From the NCBI RefSeq assembly GCF_000759795.1, contig NZ_BBMZ01000007.1, positions 1-64,000 on the forward strand: a stretch of DNA of 64,000 bases, in the 5' to 3' direction. The position numbers were made by a program, and so were the translations under genes. Positions 27,837-38,089 of the stretch are shown one piece after another. How positions within the stretch are numbered: position 1 is the stretch's first letter; every line of letters begins with the position of its first letter. Source of the DNA: Pseudescherichia vulneris NBRC 102420 (GTDB taxonomy: Bacteria > Pseudomonadota > Gammaproteobacteria > Enterobacterales > Enterobacteriaceae). The notes beneath the pieces were generated by a model. It searched no databases. It was not told the DNA's origin and saw nothing but the letters and a program-made list of their open reading frames with translations.

Positions 27837-29858
27837 ATGGAGCGTTTAATTGCCCTGAGCGCGCAGATGGCGCGCGAGGGCATCCGTCGCCTGCTGGTGA
27901 TTAGCGGGGAAGAGACGTGGTGCCAGCAGCAGGCCGCTGACCTGATAGCGCATCAGTCGGCGCTATGGGTGGGTGACGAGCAGGATGCCGCGCTGGCGGC
28001 AGACTACTGCCATCCTCGGGCGCTCACTACGCTGCTGGGCCGCGAGTTCAGCCATGCCGTCTTTGATGCTCGCCGCGGCTTTGACGTTGCCGCCTTTGCG
28101 GCGCTCGGCGGTACGCTGCGGGCGGGAGGCTGGCTGATCCTGCTGACGCCCGCACTTTCCCGCTGGGCAGAGACGCCCGACGCCGACGCCTGTCGCTGGA
28201 GTGATACCACTCTGCCCATCGCTACCCCGCGGTTTATCAATCACTTCTGCCGTACGCTACAGACCCACAGTGAGGTGATCCTCTGGCAGCAGGGGCAGCC
28301 GCTTACGCTGCCTGAGTTTGCCCCGCGTCAGGCGTGGCATCCGGCCAACGGTGCACCGGAGCGGGAGCAGGCCGCAATTCTCGCTGAACTACAGGCTATG
28401 TCGCCCGGCGTTATGGTAGTGACCGCCCCACGCGGGCGCGGCAAATCGGCGCTGGCGGGCATGCATCTGCGTCATTTACACGGCAATGCTATCGTGACCG
28501 CGCCCACCCGCGCCGCTACCGACGTGCTGGCACAGTTTGCCGGAGACGAGGTGAACTTTGTGCCACCGGATGCGCTGCGCCAGCGGCTGGCTGACGGAGA
28601 TACGCCTCTTCCTGACTGGCTGATCGTGGATGAGGCGGCGGCAATACCAGGCCCGCAGCTGCGCCAGCTGATCGCCGGATTCAGCCGGGTTCTGCTTACG
28701 ACGACCGTGCAGGGCTACGAGGGAACAGGGCAGGGCTTTTTGCTGAAGCTCTGCGCCGGGCTGGATCGCTTGCAACACCGTAGCCTCAGCACGCCGCTAC
28801 GCTGGGCCAGCGGCTGCCCGCTTGAGGCCTTCATCAGTGACCTGCTGCTGTTTGATGATGCTCTTCCCGGTTCGGCTCCGGGCGCTGAATACCGTATTTC
28901 TCCTTTGACGCAGGATGCCTGGCTAACCTCGCCAGCGCAGCCCGCTGCGCTCTATCGTCTGCTGACCAGCGCCCACTACCGGACATCGCCTCTCGACCTG
29001 CGGCGGATGATGGATGCGCCGGGCCAGCGCTTCTGGCAGGCGCTGGTCGGAGAGCAGCCCATCGCCGCACTGTGGCTGGTGGAGGAGGGGGGATTGTCTT
29101 CCGCGCTTAGCCAGGCGGTGTGGGCGGGCTTTCGACGGCCGCGCGGCAATCTTGTCGCTCAGTCGCTGGCGGCGCACGGTGCCAGCCCGTTGGCGGCGAC
29201 ACTGTTCGGGTGTCGTATCAGCCGTATTGCTGTTCACCCTTCACGCCAGCGGGAGGGCATTGGTCAGCGGCTGATCGCCGAAGCGCACGCCCACAGCGCA
29301 GGCTACGACTATCTGTCGGTGAGCTTCGGCTACACCCGCGAGCTGTGGCGCTTCTGGCAGCGCTGCGGTTTTCAGCTGGTGCGTCTCGGCAGCCATCGTG
29401 AAGCCAGCAGCGGCTGCTACACGGCGATGGCTCTCCTGCCGCTCACCCCTGCGGCAGAGTCGCTGGTGGCGACGGAGCAGCGCAGGCTGGCGAGGGATCT
29501 GCCCTGGCTAACTCCCTGGCGTGACGAAAAGTTACCTCTGCCGCCGGGGGAGCCGACTACCCTTAATAGTGATGACTGGCACGAGCTGGCTGGCTTTGCT
29601 TTTGCCCATCGCCCGCTTTCGGCGGCGATGGGGGCGCTCAGCCGTCTGCTGATGCACAGCAACCTGCCGCTGGCGGCGCTGCGCAGCCAGCTGGAGCAGA
29701 GTTTGAATGAGGCCCAGGCCTGCCAGCGTCTCCGGCTGGCCGGACGCAAGGCGCTGCTGGCTGCCCAACGACACGAGACGGCAGCGGCGCTGGTGTCTCT
29801 GGATGCGGACCGGGCAGCGCAGAGCCAGCAGCAGATAGCACAGCTGCAATTTTTTTAA
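27837..29858 (+). CDS. tmcA: TmcA, tRNA(Met) cytidine acetyltransferase
   Basis: 673 residues (E. coli 671). It makes N4-acetylcytidine at the wobble base of elongator tRNA-Met, using acetyl-CoA and ATP or GTP. N-terminal DUF1726-like domain, an RNA-helicase module with P-loop APRGRGKSALAG and DEAA-type Walker B (LIVDEAAAIPGPQL), a GNAT domain (ISRIAVHPSRQREGIGQRLI), then a tRNA-binding tail. All parts are complete. Formerly YpfI. Confidence 0.95.
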   Translation: MERLIALSAQMAREGIRRLLVISGEETWCQQQAADLIAHQSALWVGDEQDAALAADYCHPRALTTLLGREFSHAVFDARRGFDVAAFAALGGTLRAGGWLILLTPALSRWAETPDADACRWSDTTLPIATPRFINHFCRTLQTHSEVILWQQGQPLTLPEFAPRQAWHPANGAPEREQAAILAELQAMSPGVMVVTAPRGRGKSALAGMHLRHLHGNAIVTAPTRAATDVLAQFAGDEVNFVPPDALRQRLADGDTPLPDWLIVDEAAAIPGPQLRQLIAGFSRVLLTTTVQGYEGTGQGFLLKLCAGLDRLQHRSLSTPLRWASGCPLEAFISDLLLFDDALPGSAPGAEYRISPLTQDAWLTSPAQPAALYRLLTSAHYRTSPLDLRRMMDAPGQRFWQALVGEQPIAALWLVEEGGLSSALSQAVWAGFRRPRGNLVAQSLAAHGASPLAATLFGCRISRIAVHPSRQREGIGQRLIAEAHAHSAGYDYLSVSFGYTRELWRFWQRCGFQLVRLGSHREASSGCYTAMALLPLTPAAESLVATEQRRLARDLPWLTPWRDEKLPLPPGEPTTLNSDDWHELAGFAFAHRPLSAAMGALSRLLMHSNLPLAALRSQLEQSLNEAQACQRLRLAGRKALLAAQRHETAAALVSLDADRAAQSQQQIAQLQFF

Positions 29859-29935
29859 CTAACTCATTCAGTTAAATGGCATGGTCATCGCCGCCGTGCG
29901 GCGTAAACTTACCTCAACGCTATAAGGAGACCGCC

Positions 29936-30634
29936 ATGGAACACAACTACCATGTAGTACAACGTCCGGATAAACCAGCCAGCCAGCTGCTGCTGCTGTT
30001 TCACGGCGTCGGCGATAATCCGGTCGCCATGGGGCAGGTCGGCACCGGTTTCACCGCTCGCTTTCCGGATGCGCTGATCGTCAGCGTTGGTGGGGCTGAA
30101 CCCTGCGGTCCGGCTCCCGCGCGGCAGTGGTTCTCCGTGCAGGGCGTCACCGAGGAGAATCGTCAGGAACGCGTGGACGCCATCATGCCCGCCTTTATTG
30201 AAGCGGTACGTTACTGGCAAAAAGAAAGTGGACTGGGGCCACAGGCCACGGCGCTGATCGGCTTCTCGCAGGGGGCGATCATGGCCCTGGAGGGGGTGAA
30301 AGCCCAGCCCACGCTGGCGTCGCGGGTGATTGCCTTTAGCGGTCGCTTTGCCACCCTGCCAGCGACCATCAGCGCGGCGGTAACGATCCACCTGATCCAC
30401 GGCGGGGAGGATCGCGTGATTGAGCTAACGCATGCCGTTGCCGCCCAGGAGGCGCTGTTACAGGCCGGGGGCGATGTGACGCTGGATATCATTGATGATG
30501 TGGGACACGGCATCAGCCATGAGGGTATGCAGCTGGCGCTGGACCGTCTGAGCTATACCGTGCCGAAGCACTATTTTGATGAGGCGCAGAGCGGCGGCAG
30601 GTTCAACGACGACGATATTGTAGAGTTTATGTAG
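29936..30634 (+). CDS. ypfH: YpfH, alpha/beta-hydrolase esterase
   Basis: 232 residues (E. coli 232). Carboxylesterase/phospholipase family: nucleophile elbow GFSQGAIM, Asp in HGGEDRVIEL and His in DVGHGISHEGM complete a Ser-Asp-His triad. Cytosolic, no signal peptide. K-12 YpfH acts on short acyl esters in vitro; its true substrate is unknown. Start ATG 29936, with AAGGAG upstream; the longer frame at 29876 lacks one. Confidence 0.92.
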   Translation: MEHNYHVVQRPDKPASQLLLLFHGVGDNPVAMGQVGTGFTARFPDALIVSVGGAEPCGPAPARQWFSVQGVTEENRQERVDAIMPAFIEAVRYWQKESGLGPQATALIGFSQGAIMALEGVKAQPTLASRVIAFSGRFATLPATISAAVTIHLIHGGEDRVIELTHAVAAQEALLQAGGDVTLDIIDDVGHGISHEGMQLALDRLSYTVPKHYFDEAQSGGRFNDDDIVEFM

Positions 30635-30638
30635 ATTT

Positions 30639-30672
30639 GTAGGCCGGGCAAGCGGTGGCGCCGCCCGGCGTA
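30639..30672. repeat. REP element after ypfH
   Basis: TGTAGGCCGGGCAAGCG followed by GCGCCGCCCGGCGTA, a REP palindrome between convergent ypfH and ypfN. Confidence 0.85.
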
Positions 30673-30683
30673 ATCAAAGCCGA

Positions 30684-30878
30684 CTACTTTTTCTTCGGCC
30701 AGTCGTCTTCGTCATCCCACTTATCGTTAAAGTCGCGATGCGGGGGCAGATCGGGCTTGTTGGCGAGAAATTTCTTATGGTCGACGCGCTTGAGGTCTTT
30801 AATGACGTTCAGCAGCACGCCCACCAGGAAAACCAGTAACAGAATCCACCAGTATTTAGCCAGCCATTCCATGCTCAT
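30684..30878 (-). CDS. ypfN: YpfN, small membrane protein (UPF0370)
   Basis: 64 residues (E. coli 66). One membrane helix (about 6-24, [18 protein letters not shown]) and an acidic/basic soluble tail ending DEDDWPKKK. Function unknown. Twenty-one bases after dapE, the last gene of yffB-dapE-ypfN. Confidence 0.92.
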   Translation of the reverse strand: MSMEWLAKYWWILLLVFLVGVLLNVIKDLKRVDHKKFLANKPDLPPHRDFNDKWDDEDDWPKKK

Positions 30879-30899
30879 ATCCTCATTCAGAAACGCCTA

Positions 30900-32027
30900 T
30901 TATGCAACGAGCCGTTCCATAATGCGTTGATACATACGGGCCAGCAGCTGCAGATCGGCGGCGTTTACGCATTCGTTGATTTTATGAATGGTCGCATTCA
31001 CCGGCCCCAGTTCCACCACCTGAGCCCCCATCCGCGCAATAAACCGCCCGTCCGAGGTCCCGCCCGTGGTTAACAGCTGCGGTTCAATTTCATTATAGTG
31101 CGCAATCGACTTCACCACCGCATCCACCAGCTTGCCGCGTGAGGTGAGGAACGGCTGGCCGGAGATCCACCAGTCCAGGGTGTAGCGCAGCTGATATTTA
31201 TCCAGCAGCGCAGCGACGCGCGCTTTGATCATCTCGTCGGTGAGCTCGGTGCTGAAGCGGAAGTTAAACTGCACCTTCAGGTCGCCAGGGATCACGTTGT
31301 TACTCCCAGTACCGGCCTGGATATTGGCGATCTGCATGCTGGTCGGCGGGAAAAATTCGTTACCGCGATCCCACTCGATAGCCACCAGCTCGTTAAGCAT
31401 CGGCGCAGCGCGGTGGACCGGGTTATCCGCCAGGTGCGGATAGGCCACGTGACCCTGCACGCCGTGAATGGTCAGGTTGCAGGTCATCGACCCACGACGT
31501 CCGTTCTTCACCACGTCGCCCACCACTTCGGTACTGGAGGGTTCGCCCACCAGGCAGTAGTCGAGGCGTTCGTTGCGCGCCATCAGCGCCTCTACGACCT
31601 TGACCGTACCGTGCGTGGCGCTGGCCTCTTCGTCGGAGGTGATCAGAAAGGCCAGACGACCTTTGTGGTTCGGATTCCGAGCCACAAAGCGCTCGGCAGC
31701 CACCACCATCGCCGCAAGAGAACCTTTCATGTCGGCCGCGCCGCGGCCAAACAGCATCCCGTCGCGAATGGTGGGTTCAAAAGGCGGATTGATCCAGCGG
31801 TCAGCGTCGCCAGCGGGCACTACGTCGGTATGACCCGCAAACGCCAGCGTCTCGCCCTGGCCGCGCCATGCCCAGAAGTTTTGCGTGTCGCCAAAATCCA
31901 TCCTTTCAACGGTAAAGCCGATAGCACGCAGGCGTTCAATCATTAACGCCTGGCATCCTGCGTCGTCGGGACTAAGAGAAGGGCGGCGAATAAGCTGTTG
32001 GGTCAGCTCAATAACCGGGCATGACAT
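30900..32027 (-). CDS. dapE: Succinyl-diaminopimelate desuccinylase
   Basis: 375 residues (E. coli 375). Di-zinc hydrolase of lysine/diaminopimelate synthesis, producing LL-DAP and succinate. M20 family metal ligands and catalytic residues: [34 protein letters not shown] (general-base Glu) and the terminal His of NATIHKINE. Starts 3 bases after yffB, so it is cotranscribed. Confidence 0.98.
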   Translation of the reverse strand: MSCPVIELTQQLIRRPSLSPDDAGCQALMIERLRAIGFTVERMDFGDTQNFWAWRGQGETLAFAGHTDVVPAGDADRWINPPFEPTIRDGMLFGRGAADMKGSLAAMVVAAERFVARNPNHKGRLAFLITSDEEASATHGTVKVVEALMARNERLDYCLVGEPSSTEVVGDVVKNGRRGSMTCNLTIHGVQGHVAYPHLADNPVHRAAPMLNELVAIEWDRGNEFFPPTSMQIANIQAGTGSNNVIPGDLKVQFNFRFSTELTDEMIKARVAALLDKYQLRYTLDWWISGQPFLTSRGKLVDAVVKSIAHYNEIEPQLLTTGGTSDGRFIARMGAQVVELGPVNATIHKINECVNAADLQLLARMYQRIMERLVA

Positions 32028-32030
32028 AGA

Positions 32031-32411
32031 CTACACCTCGTTAAAATAGCGCACGTAGCTGGTTTCTGTGAAACCAAGCAGCATAGGCTTACCGGGCGCG
32101 CAGAGCAATGGGCGTTTGATAATTGCAGGCATTTCAAGCATCAGCTCCGCCGCCGAAGGCGCAGTTTGAATGCTTTCCCGCCGCGCGTCGTCCAGCTTGC
32201 GCCAGGTGGTGCCTCGGGTATTCAGCAGCGCTTCCCATCCCAGCTCAGCAATAAAGGTATCGAGCAGGGCCGCATCCAGCCCGTCGGCCCGGTAGTCGTG
32301 GAAGCGGTAGGCTATCTGCTGTGCGTCAAGCCAGCGGCGCGCCTTTTTAACTGTGTCGCAGTTTTTGATGCCGTACATCACCGGTAGCGCGTCTGATGAA
32401 ATGTTATTCAT
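32031..32411 (-). CDS. yffB: YffB, ArsC/Spx-family thioredoxin-fold protein
   Basis: 126 residues; E. coli YffB has 118. The extra length is at the N-terminus ([11 protein letters not shown] before MYGIKNCDT). The single Cys sits in [16 protein letters not shown], and the ArsC-like IIKRPLLC is present. YffB binds glutathione but lacks proven reductase activity. The first gene of an operon with dapE and ypfN. Confidence 0.92.
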   Translation of the reverse strand: MNNISSDALPVMYGIKNCDTVKKARRWLDAQQIAYRFHDYRADGLDAALLDTFIAELGWEALLNTRGTTWRKLDDARRESIQTAPSAAELMLEMPAIIKRPLLCAPGKPMLLGFTETSYVRYFNEV

Positions 32412-32863
32412 AAAATTTCACTTTGTAAGCAGGTAAAGAGAGAGTATTACCCGATCCACCGCGAGGGTGAAGCAATTTGTTTTAGTTTCGGTTTAGTACT
32501 CATCTAATTTGAATAATGACAATCTATTAGAGAAAATAGTCGGCGGACAGGCCTCAATATATTTGTCTGCTAATTAAATTGTGTGTTGCGCAATATATGC
32601 CTGGACTCTCGCCCTGCAATTATTCTGCAACCTTGAGCTAGCAAAAGCGTAAACTTGCGAAGTGCGTCACGCTCGCGAAACGTTTCGCTGCCCGTTTTTA
32701 GGAATGTTGCTATATGTCACATTTTCTTACATGTCGTTGCGTCATAGTCTATTCAAGCCAAACAAATACCGCGGAGGTGGCCAATCATAGCAATTGATTT
32801 AGCGTCTCTTCACAGCAATGGCGATTTTTTGTAGAATACCCATAATAATTAGATGAGGTTGTT
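32412..32863. other. yffB/ypfM divergent intergenic region
   Basis: About 450 bases with no convincing larger gene. It is AT-rich (especially 32440-32600) and contains the LacI-family-type palindrome at 32675-32688. It must hold promoters for yffB (minus) and ypfM (plus). No stable RNA was recognised. Confidence 0.5.
32675..32688. promoter_or_regulatory. Perfect palindrome resembling a LacI-family operator (RbsR-like)
   Basis: GCGAAACGTTTCGC is a 14-bp perfect palindrome with the central CG of LacI-family sites. It matches the core of the RbsR operator as I recall it (AGCGAAACGTTTCGCT), one flank differing. It lies about 190 bases upstream of ypfM. Confidence 0.5.
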
Positions 32864-32923
32864 ATGATTGAACATGAACTGGGGAACTGGAAAGATTTTA
32901 TCGAAGGCATGCTTCGTAAATAA
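32864..32923 (+). CDS. ypfM: YpfM, 19-residue small protein
   Basis: Encodes MIEHELGNWKDFIEGMLRK, differing from K-12 YpfM by a couple of residues. The K-12 protein has been detected in cells; its function is unknown. GAGG about seven bases upstream is a good ribosome site. It is followed by a strong terminator and is in the same location as in K-12, next to acrD. Confidence 0.9.
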   Translation: MIEHELGNWKDFIEGMLRK

Positions 32924-32989
32924 TTCCGGATACGCACTAAGAAAGAAGCACTAATATAACAAAGCGTGAACCATATCACGCAACAGCGA

Positions 32990-33015
32990 GGCGGCCACTG
33001 TAGGCCGCCTTTTTT
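32990..33015 (+). terminator. ypfM terminator
   Basis: GGCGGCC / GGCCGCC stem, 6-base loop, six T. Confidence 0.9.
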
Positions 33016-33020
33016 GTTGT

Positions 33021-36000
33021 TCAATCTTCCTGACGCTCTTTTAACGGGAAGCGCTGACGCACCAGCACAAAGAACAGCGGTACAAAGAAGATGGCCAGCA
33101 CGGTGGCCGAGATCATCCCGCCCATCACCCCGGTCCCTACCGCATGCTGGCTGCCGGAGCCTGCGCCGCTGCTGGTGGCCATCGGCAGGACGCCAAAGAT
33201 AAATGCCAGCGAGGTCATCAGGATCGGTCGCAGACGCTGGTGGCAGGCGTGCAGCGTCGCCGAAAGTAGATCCTGGCCTTTGGCATTCATCTCATTAGCA
33301 AACTCGACGATCAGAATGGCATTTTTCGCCGATAGCCCAATCACGGTGAGCAGCCCCACCTGGAAGTAGACGTCGTTCTCAAGGCCGCGCATCCAGGTGG
33401 CCAGCAGGGCACCGATCACCCCCAGCGGCACCACCAGCATCACCGAGAAGGGCACCGACCAGCTCTCATACAGCGCCGCCAGGCAGAGGAAGACCACCAG
33501 CAGGGAGATGGCGTACAGCGCCGGAGCCTGCGCGCCGGAGAGCCGCTCCTGGTAGGACATAGCGGTCCACTCAAGGCCAAAACTGCCGGGCAGCTGGCTA
33601 ACCAGCTTTTCCATAATGTCCATAGCGGTACCGGTGCTGACCCCGGTGGCGGCTTCGCCGACGATCTCCACGGCGGAGTAGCCGTTGTAACGCTCCAGGC
33701 GCGGAGAGCCGGTCTCCCAGCGGGAGGTGGCGAAGGCAGAGAAGGGCACCATGCCCCCGGCGCTGTTGCGCACGTACCACAGGTTAATATCGTCCGGCAG
33801 CATGCGGTACTTCGCCGCCGCCTGAACGTAGACCTTCTTCACGCGGCCGCGATCCATAAAGTCATTAACGTAGCTGGAGCCCCAGGCCGTTTGCAGCGTG
33901 TCGTTGATGTCGTCGATAGAGACGCCGAGCGCCTGCGCCTTGTGCTGATCGATATCGATCTGTAGCTGCGGACTGTCGTCCAGACCGTTGTGGCGTACGC
34001 GGGCCAGAGATGGATCGCGCCCGGCCAGCTCCAGCAGCTTGTCGCGGGCGGCCATCAGGGCGTCATGCCCGGCGCCAGCGTGATCCTGTAGTTCCATATC
34101 AAACCCGGCCGAGCTGCCGAGGCCGCTGATGGCCGGTGGGCTGCTGGCGAAGACCCGCGCCTCGTTGATATCGCGAAACGCCTTGGTGGCACGGTCGATA
34201 ATGGCGAATGAGCTGCCGGTAGTCGGATCGCGATCGTCCCAATCCTTCAGTCGAACAAACATGCGGGCCACGTTCTGGCCGTTGCCGCCGGGCCCGGAGC
34301 CGATGGTGGCGAAGACCGACGTCACGTTATCTTTTTCGTGGGTGGCGAAATAGTTCTCGACCTTCTCCACCACCTTCAGCGTCTGCTGCTGGGTAGCGCC
34401 GCTGGGCAGCTGCACCGAAGTGGTGAACATGCCGCGATCCTCCTGCGGCAGAAACGAGGTGGGTAGACGCAGGAAGAGAAATACCATCCCGCCGAGCAGC
34501 AGGGCATAGATCAGCATCCAGCGCAGGCTGCGATGGAGGATCTTCGCGACGCCGGACTCATAGCGCGCCGCGCTGCGGTTAAACATGCGGTTAAACCAGC
34601 CGAAAAAGCCCGTCTGCCCGTGCTGCTCCCCTTTTTGCACCGGCTTGAGCAGGGTCGCGCACAGCGCCGGGGTGAGGATCATCGCTACCAGCACCGACAG
34701 CACCATCGCCGCGACGATGGTGATCGAGAACTGGCGGTAGATTGCCCCGGTGGTGCCGCCGAAGAAGGCCATCGGCACAAACACCGCTGAGAGCACCATC
34801 GCGATGCCCACCAGCGCACCCTGGATCTGGCCCATGGACTTGCGCGTGGCCTGGCGCGGAGAGAGACCCTCCTCGCTCATGATGCGCTCAACGTTCTCTA
34901 CCACCACGATAGCGTCATCCACCAGCAGGCCGATGGCGAGCACCATAGCAAACATGGTCAGGGTATTGATGCTGTAGCCGAAGGCGTAGAGCACGGCGAA
35001 GGTGCCGAGCAGCACCACCGGCACGGCAATGGTTGGAATGAGGGTGGCACGGAAGTTCTGTAGAAAGAGGTACATCACCAGGAAGACCAGGGCGATAGCC
35101 TCCAGCAGCGTCTTCACCACGTCGATAATCGAGGCCTTAACGAAGGAGGTGGTCTCGTAGGCCACCTTGTACTCCAGGCCGTGCGGGAAGAAGTGCGCCA
35201 GCTCGTCAAGCCGGTTGAGCACCAGGTTCGCCGTCTCCATCTCGTTGGCCCCGGAGGCCAGCTTGACCCCAAGCCCTGAAGCCGCCTTGCCGTTGAAGCG
35301 GCTCAGGTAGTCATACTTCTCCGCGCCCATCTCGACCTGAGCGACGTCACCAAGGCGCACCTCGGATCCGTCCTGGTTGACCCGCAGGGTGATGTTACGA
35401 AACTGCTCTGGGGTCTCTAACAGCGACTGGGCATTGATGGTGGCGTTCAGCGCCTGCTTGTCTACCGACGGGGTACCGCCCATCTGGCCGACGGCGATCT
35501 GCGCGTTCTGCGCCTCAATGGCATCGGTTACGTCCTTCGCCGTTAGTTGGACGCTGTTCAGGCGGGCCGGATCGAGCCAGATGCGCATCGAATACTGCGA
35601 GCCGTAGGCGTCGATGTCGCCCACGCCATTCACCCGGCTGAGGGGATCCTGAATGTTACTCGCGACATAATCGGCAATATCCTGCTTATCCATTGAGCCG
35701 TCCGTTGAGACGAAGGCGATGGTTAAGATATTGGTATCACCGGTTTTGCGTACCGTTACACCCTGGTTCTGTACCGCCTGCGGCAGCTTGCGCATTGCCG
35801 ACTGAAGCTGATTTTGCACCTGCTGCACCGCCTCGTCGGGATCGGTACCCGCTGCAAAGCTCAGGGTCACCGTTGCCTGCCCGGTGGCGCTGCTTTGTGA
35901 GGACATGTACATCAGGTTATCGAGCCCGGTCATGTTCTGCTCAATAACCTGGGTAACGGTATTCTCTAGCGTCTGCGCGGAGGCGCCAGGATAGTTGGCC

Positions 36001-36137
36001 GCGATCCGCACGTTAGGCGGGGCCAGATCGGGATACTGCTCAACGGGCAGCGAAAGAATTGCCAACGTGCCGGTGAGGCACAAAATGATAGCTAACACCC
36101 AGGCGAAAATTGGGCGATCGATAAAGAAATTCGCCAT
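33021..36137 (-). CDS. acrD: AcrD, RND efflux pump (aminoglycosides, other amphiphiles)
   Basis: 1038 residues (E. coli 1037). Inner-membrane proton-drug antiporter with 12 membrane helices and two large periplasmic loops. N-terminus [20 protein letters not shown]; the proton-relay Asp pair is in [19 protein letters not shown] call AcrD rather than AcrB because of very high similarity along its length to K-12 AcrD and the ypfM/yffB neighbourhood. No membrane-fusion partner is encoded beside it; AcrD uses AcrA and TolC made elsewhere. A BaeR-like box lies upstream. Confidence 0.97.
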   Translation of the reverse strand: MANFFIDRPIFAWVLAIILCLTGTLAILSLPVEQYPDLAPPNVRIAANYPGASAQTLENTVTQVIEQNMTGLDNLMYMSSQSSATGQATVTLSFAAGTDPDEAVQQVQNQLQSAMRKLPQAVQNQGVTVRKTGDTNILTIAFVSTDGSMDKQDIADYVASNIQDPLSRVNGVGDIDAYGSQYSMRIWLDPARLNSVQLTAKDVTDAIEAQNAQIAVGQMGGTPSVDKQALNATINAQSLLETPEQFRNITLRVNQDGSEVRLGDVAQVEMGAEKYDYLSRFNGKAASGLGVKLASGANEMETANLVLNRLDELAHFFPHGLEYKVAYETTSFVKASIIDVVKTLLEAIALVFLVMYLFLQNFRATLIPTIAVPVVLLGTFAVLYAFGYSINTLTMFAMVLAIGLLVDDAIVVVENVERIMSEEGLSPRQATRKSMGQIQGALVGIAMVLSAVFVPMAFFGGTTGAIYRQFSITIVAAMVLSVLVAMILTPALCATLLKPVQKGEQHGQTGFFGWFNRMFNRSAARYESGVAKILHRSLRWMLIYALLLGGMVFLFLRLPTSFLPQEDRGMFTTSVQLPSGATQQQTLKVVEKVENYFATHEKDNVTSVFATIGSGPGGNGQNVARMFVRLKDWDDRDPTTGSSFAIIDRATKAFRDINEARVFASSPPAISGLGSSAGFDMELQDHAGAGHDALMAARDKLLELAGRDPSLARVRHNGLDDSPQLQIDIDQHKAQALGVSIDDINDTLQTAWGSSYVNDFMDRGRVKKVYVQAAAKYRMLPDDINLWYVRNSAGGMVPFSAFATSRWETGSPRLERYNGYSAVEIVGEAATGVSTGTAMDIMEKLVSQLPGSFGLEWTAMSYQERLSGAQAPALYAISLLVVFLCLAALYESWSVPFSVMLVVPLGVIGALLATWMRGLENDVYFQVGLLTVIGLSAKNAILIVEFANEMNAKGQDLLSATLHACHQRLRPILMTSLAFIFGVLPMATSSGAGSGSQHAVGTGVMGGMISATVLAIFFVPLFFVLVRQRFPLKERQED

Positions 36138-36209
36138 CAGAAGGGAGACCTCTTTTATTGTGCTTTATAACTCTACATTGCTTTATGTCACTTTAACGGC
36201 AATCGCCTG

Positions 36210-36227
36210 ACTAAACGTGGAGAAAAA
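36210..36227 (-). promoter_or_regulatory. Candidate BaeR box upstream of acrD
   Basis: On the minus strand TTTTTCTCCACGTTTAGT matches about 14 of 18 positions of the BaeR consensus (TTTTTCTCCATDATTGGC), including the first ten. It lies about 72 bases before acrD. The BaeSR envelope-stress system activates acrD in E. coli and Salmonella. Confidence 0.6.
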
Positions 36228-36341
36228 AAGGAGAAAGTGTAAATTATCACGTTGTTTGCGCAGGTGGTGAAGATTAGCTGGCGCGACAAGGCCGGCCCTA
36301 AAGCGTAAAATAGAGGCTCACACTTACCGTATAGGGCCTGT

Positions 36342-36917
36342 ATGTCGCTGAAAATAGACGTTATCAAAGATAAGATCCTCTCTGAAAACTACTTCGTGTT
36401 ACGCAATATCACCTACGATCTGACCCGCCGCAACGGGGAGGTGATCCGTCACCGCCGCGAGGTGTACGATCGCGGCAACGGGGCAACCATTCTGCTCTAT
36501 AACCGGGAGAAACGCAGCGTGGTGCTGGTTCGTCAGTTCCGCATTGCCACCTGGGTGAACGGCAACGAAGATGGTCGGCTGATTGAGCCCTGCGCCGGAC
36601 TGCTGGACAACGACGCGCCGGAGGTGTGCGCGCGTAAAGAGGCGATGGAGGAGACGGGTTACGAGGTCGGCGAGGTGCGCAAGGTATTTGAACTGTATAT
36701 GTCACCCGGCGGCGTAACTGAAATTGTTCACTTCTTTATTGCCGAATATAGCGACAACCTGAAGGCTAACGCGGGCGGCGGCGTAGAAGATGAGGATATT
36801 GAAGTCCTTGAGATGCCTTTCACCCAGGCGCTGGAAGCAGTAGCCAGCGGCGAGATACGTGACGCTAAGGCAGTGATATTACTGCAATATTTACAGGCCT
36901 CCGGTCTAATGTCTTGA
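36342..36917 (+). CDS. nudK: NudK, GDP-mannose pyrophosphatase
   Basis: 191 residues (E. coli 191). Nudix hydrolase that splits GDP-mannose to GMP and mannose-1-phosphate. The Nudix helix is seen in [10 protein letters not shown] followed by [21 protein letters not shown]-like text ([13 protein letters not shown]) follows, as in ADP-sugar/GDP-mannose members. Directly divergent from acrD; K-12 has aegA and narQ near this spot. Confidence 0.95.
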   Translation: MSLKIDVIKDKILSENYFVLRNITYDLTRRNGEVIRHRREVYDRGNGATILLYNREKRSVVLVRQFRIATWVNGNEDGRLIEPCAGLLDNDAPEVCARKEAMEETGYEVGEVRKVFELYMSPGGVTEIVHFFIAEYSDNLKANAGGGVEDEDIEVLEMPFTQALEAVASGEIRDAKAVILLQYLQASGLMS

Positions 36918-37045
36918 TATTAATCGGGTTAATAACATGTATTTAGAATAAATCTATCCGATAAATCCGATTGAGTCGGCTACCCCATGACGACGAAGAT
37001 ACCCTGTTTATTTGCTACGCTTCTACTTCTGGGGTTGTACCGTTC

Positions 37046-38089
37046 ATGCGTTATCGCGTTTTGCTGCTGCTACTGCTTAATCTATTTGTCGCCTCGTTTG
37101 CGTGGGCGGCACCCGCCCAGCAGAATTTTTCCGACTGGCAGGTCACCTGTAATAATCAAAATTTCTGCGTAGCACGCAATACCGGCGAGCACCATGGACT
37201 CGTCATGACCCTGACGCGCAGCGCGGGAGCACGAACCGATGCGCAGCTGCGTATCGAGCTTGGCGGGAGCCAGACGCCATCGGCAAAAGAGCCGCCCGTT
37301 GCGCCACGCCTGCTGCTCGACGGTATACCGCTGCGGCTGGAGGCTCAGCACTGGGCGATTTCGCCGTGGCGGTTGATCACCGAGCATGCGCCGACCATCA
37401 ACGTTTTTTTACAGACCATTCAGAATGCACAGGCGATAACCCTTAAGGACGGGCAGGGCACGATCTCCCTGGTCGGGCTCAAGGCGGCGCTGCTGTTTAT
37501 TGATGCCCAGCAAAAACGCGTCGGCAGCGAAACCGCGTGGATCAAAAAGGGCGGCAATCCTTCGCTGAGCGTGCCGCCTGCCCCGGCATTGAAAGGGGTG
37601 GCAGTAGTGAACCCGACGCCGACGCCGCTGACCCGTGAAGAGATGGATTCGCTGCTGGATTACGGCAGCATGCGGATGAACAGCAGCCAGTGTTCGCTGG
37701 ATCCGATGCGTCGAGAGGTGCGCGTGACGGCCCTCACCGACGATAAAGCGCTGCTGATCGTGAGCTGCGAAGCGGGAGCCTACAATACGGTGGATCTCGC
37801 CTGGCTGGTATCGCGTCATAAACCCTACGCGACCAAAGCGGTGCGCCTGCGCCTGCCCTTTACCCCCGGCAGCGGCAACGATGAGATGGAGCTAATGAAT
37901 GCTGAATTCGATCAGAAAGCCCGCGAATTGACAACGCTTGCCAAGGGTCGCGGGCTTGCAGATTGTGGGATTCAGACGCGCTGGCGTTTTGACGGCCAGC
38001 GCTTTCGTCTGGTGCGCTATGCAGAAGAGCCAAGCTGTGACAACTGGCATGGGCCAGACGCCTGGCCCACGCTGTGGATCACACGTTAA
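37046..38089 (+). CDS. ypfG: YpfG, periplasmic DUF1176 protein
   Basis: 347 residues (E. coli 347) from the ATG at 37046 ([21 protein letters not shown], a clear signal peptide). Soluble periplasmic DUF1176 protein with paired cysteines ([14 protein letters not shown] near the N-terminus; SQCSLD and a final EEPSCD). Function unknown. The upstream in-frame ATG lacks a ribosome site and spoils the signal peptide. Its last 11 bases overlap the convergent tktB end. Confidence 0.93.
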   Translation: MRYRVLLLLLLNLFVASFAWAAPAQQNFSDWQVTCNNQNFCVARNTGEHHGLVMTLTRSAGARTDAQLRIELGGSQTPSAKEPPVAPRLLLDGIPLRLEAQHWAISPWRLITEHAPTINVFLQTIQNAQAITLKDGQGTISLVGLKAALLFIDAQQKRVGSETAWIKKGGNPSLSVPPAPALKGVAVVNPTPTPLTREEMDSLLDYGSMRMNSSQCSLDPMRREVRVTALTDDKALLIVSCEAGAYNTVDLAWLVSRHKPYATKAVRLRLPFTPGSGNDEMELMNAEFDQKARELTTLAKGRGLADCGIQTRWRFDGQRFRLVRYAEEPSCDNWHGPDAWPTLWITR

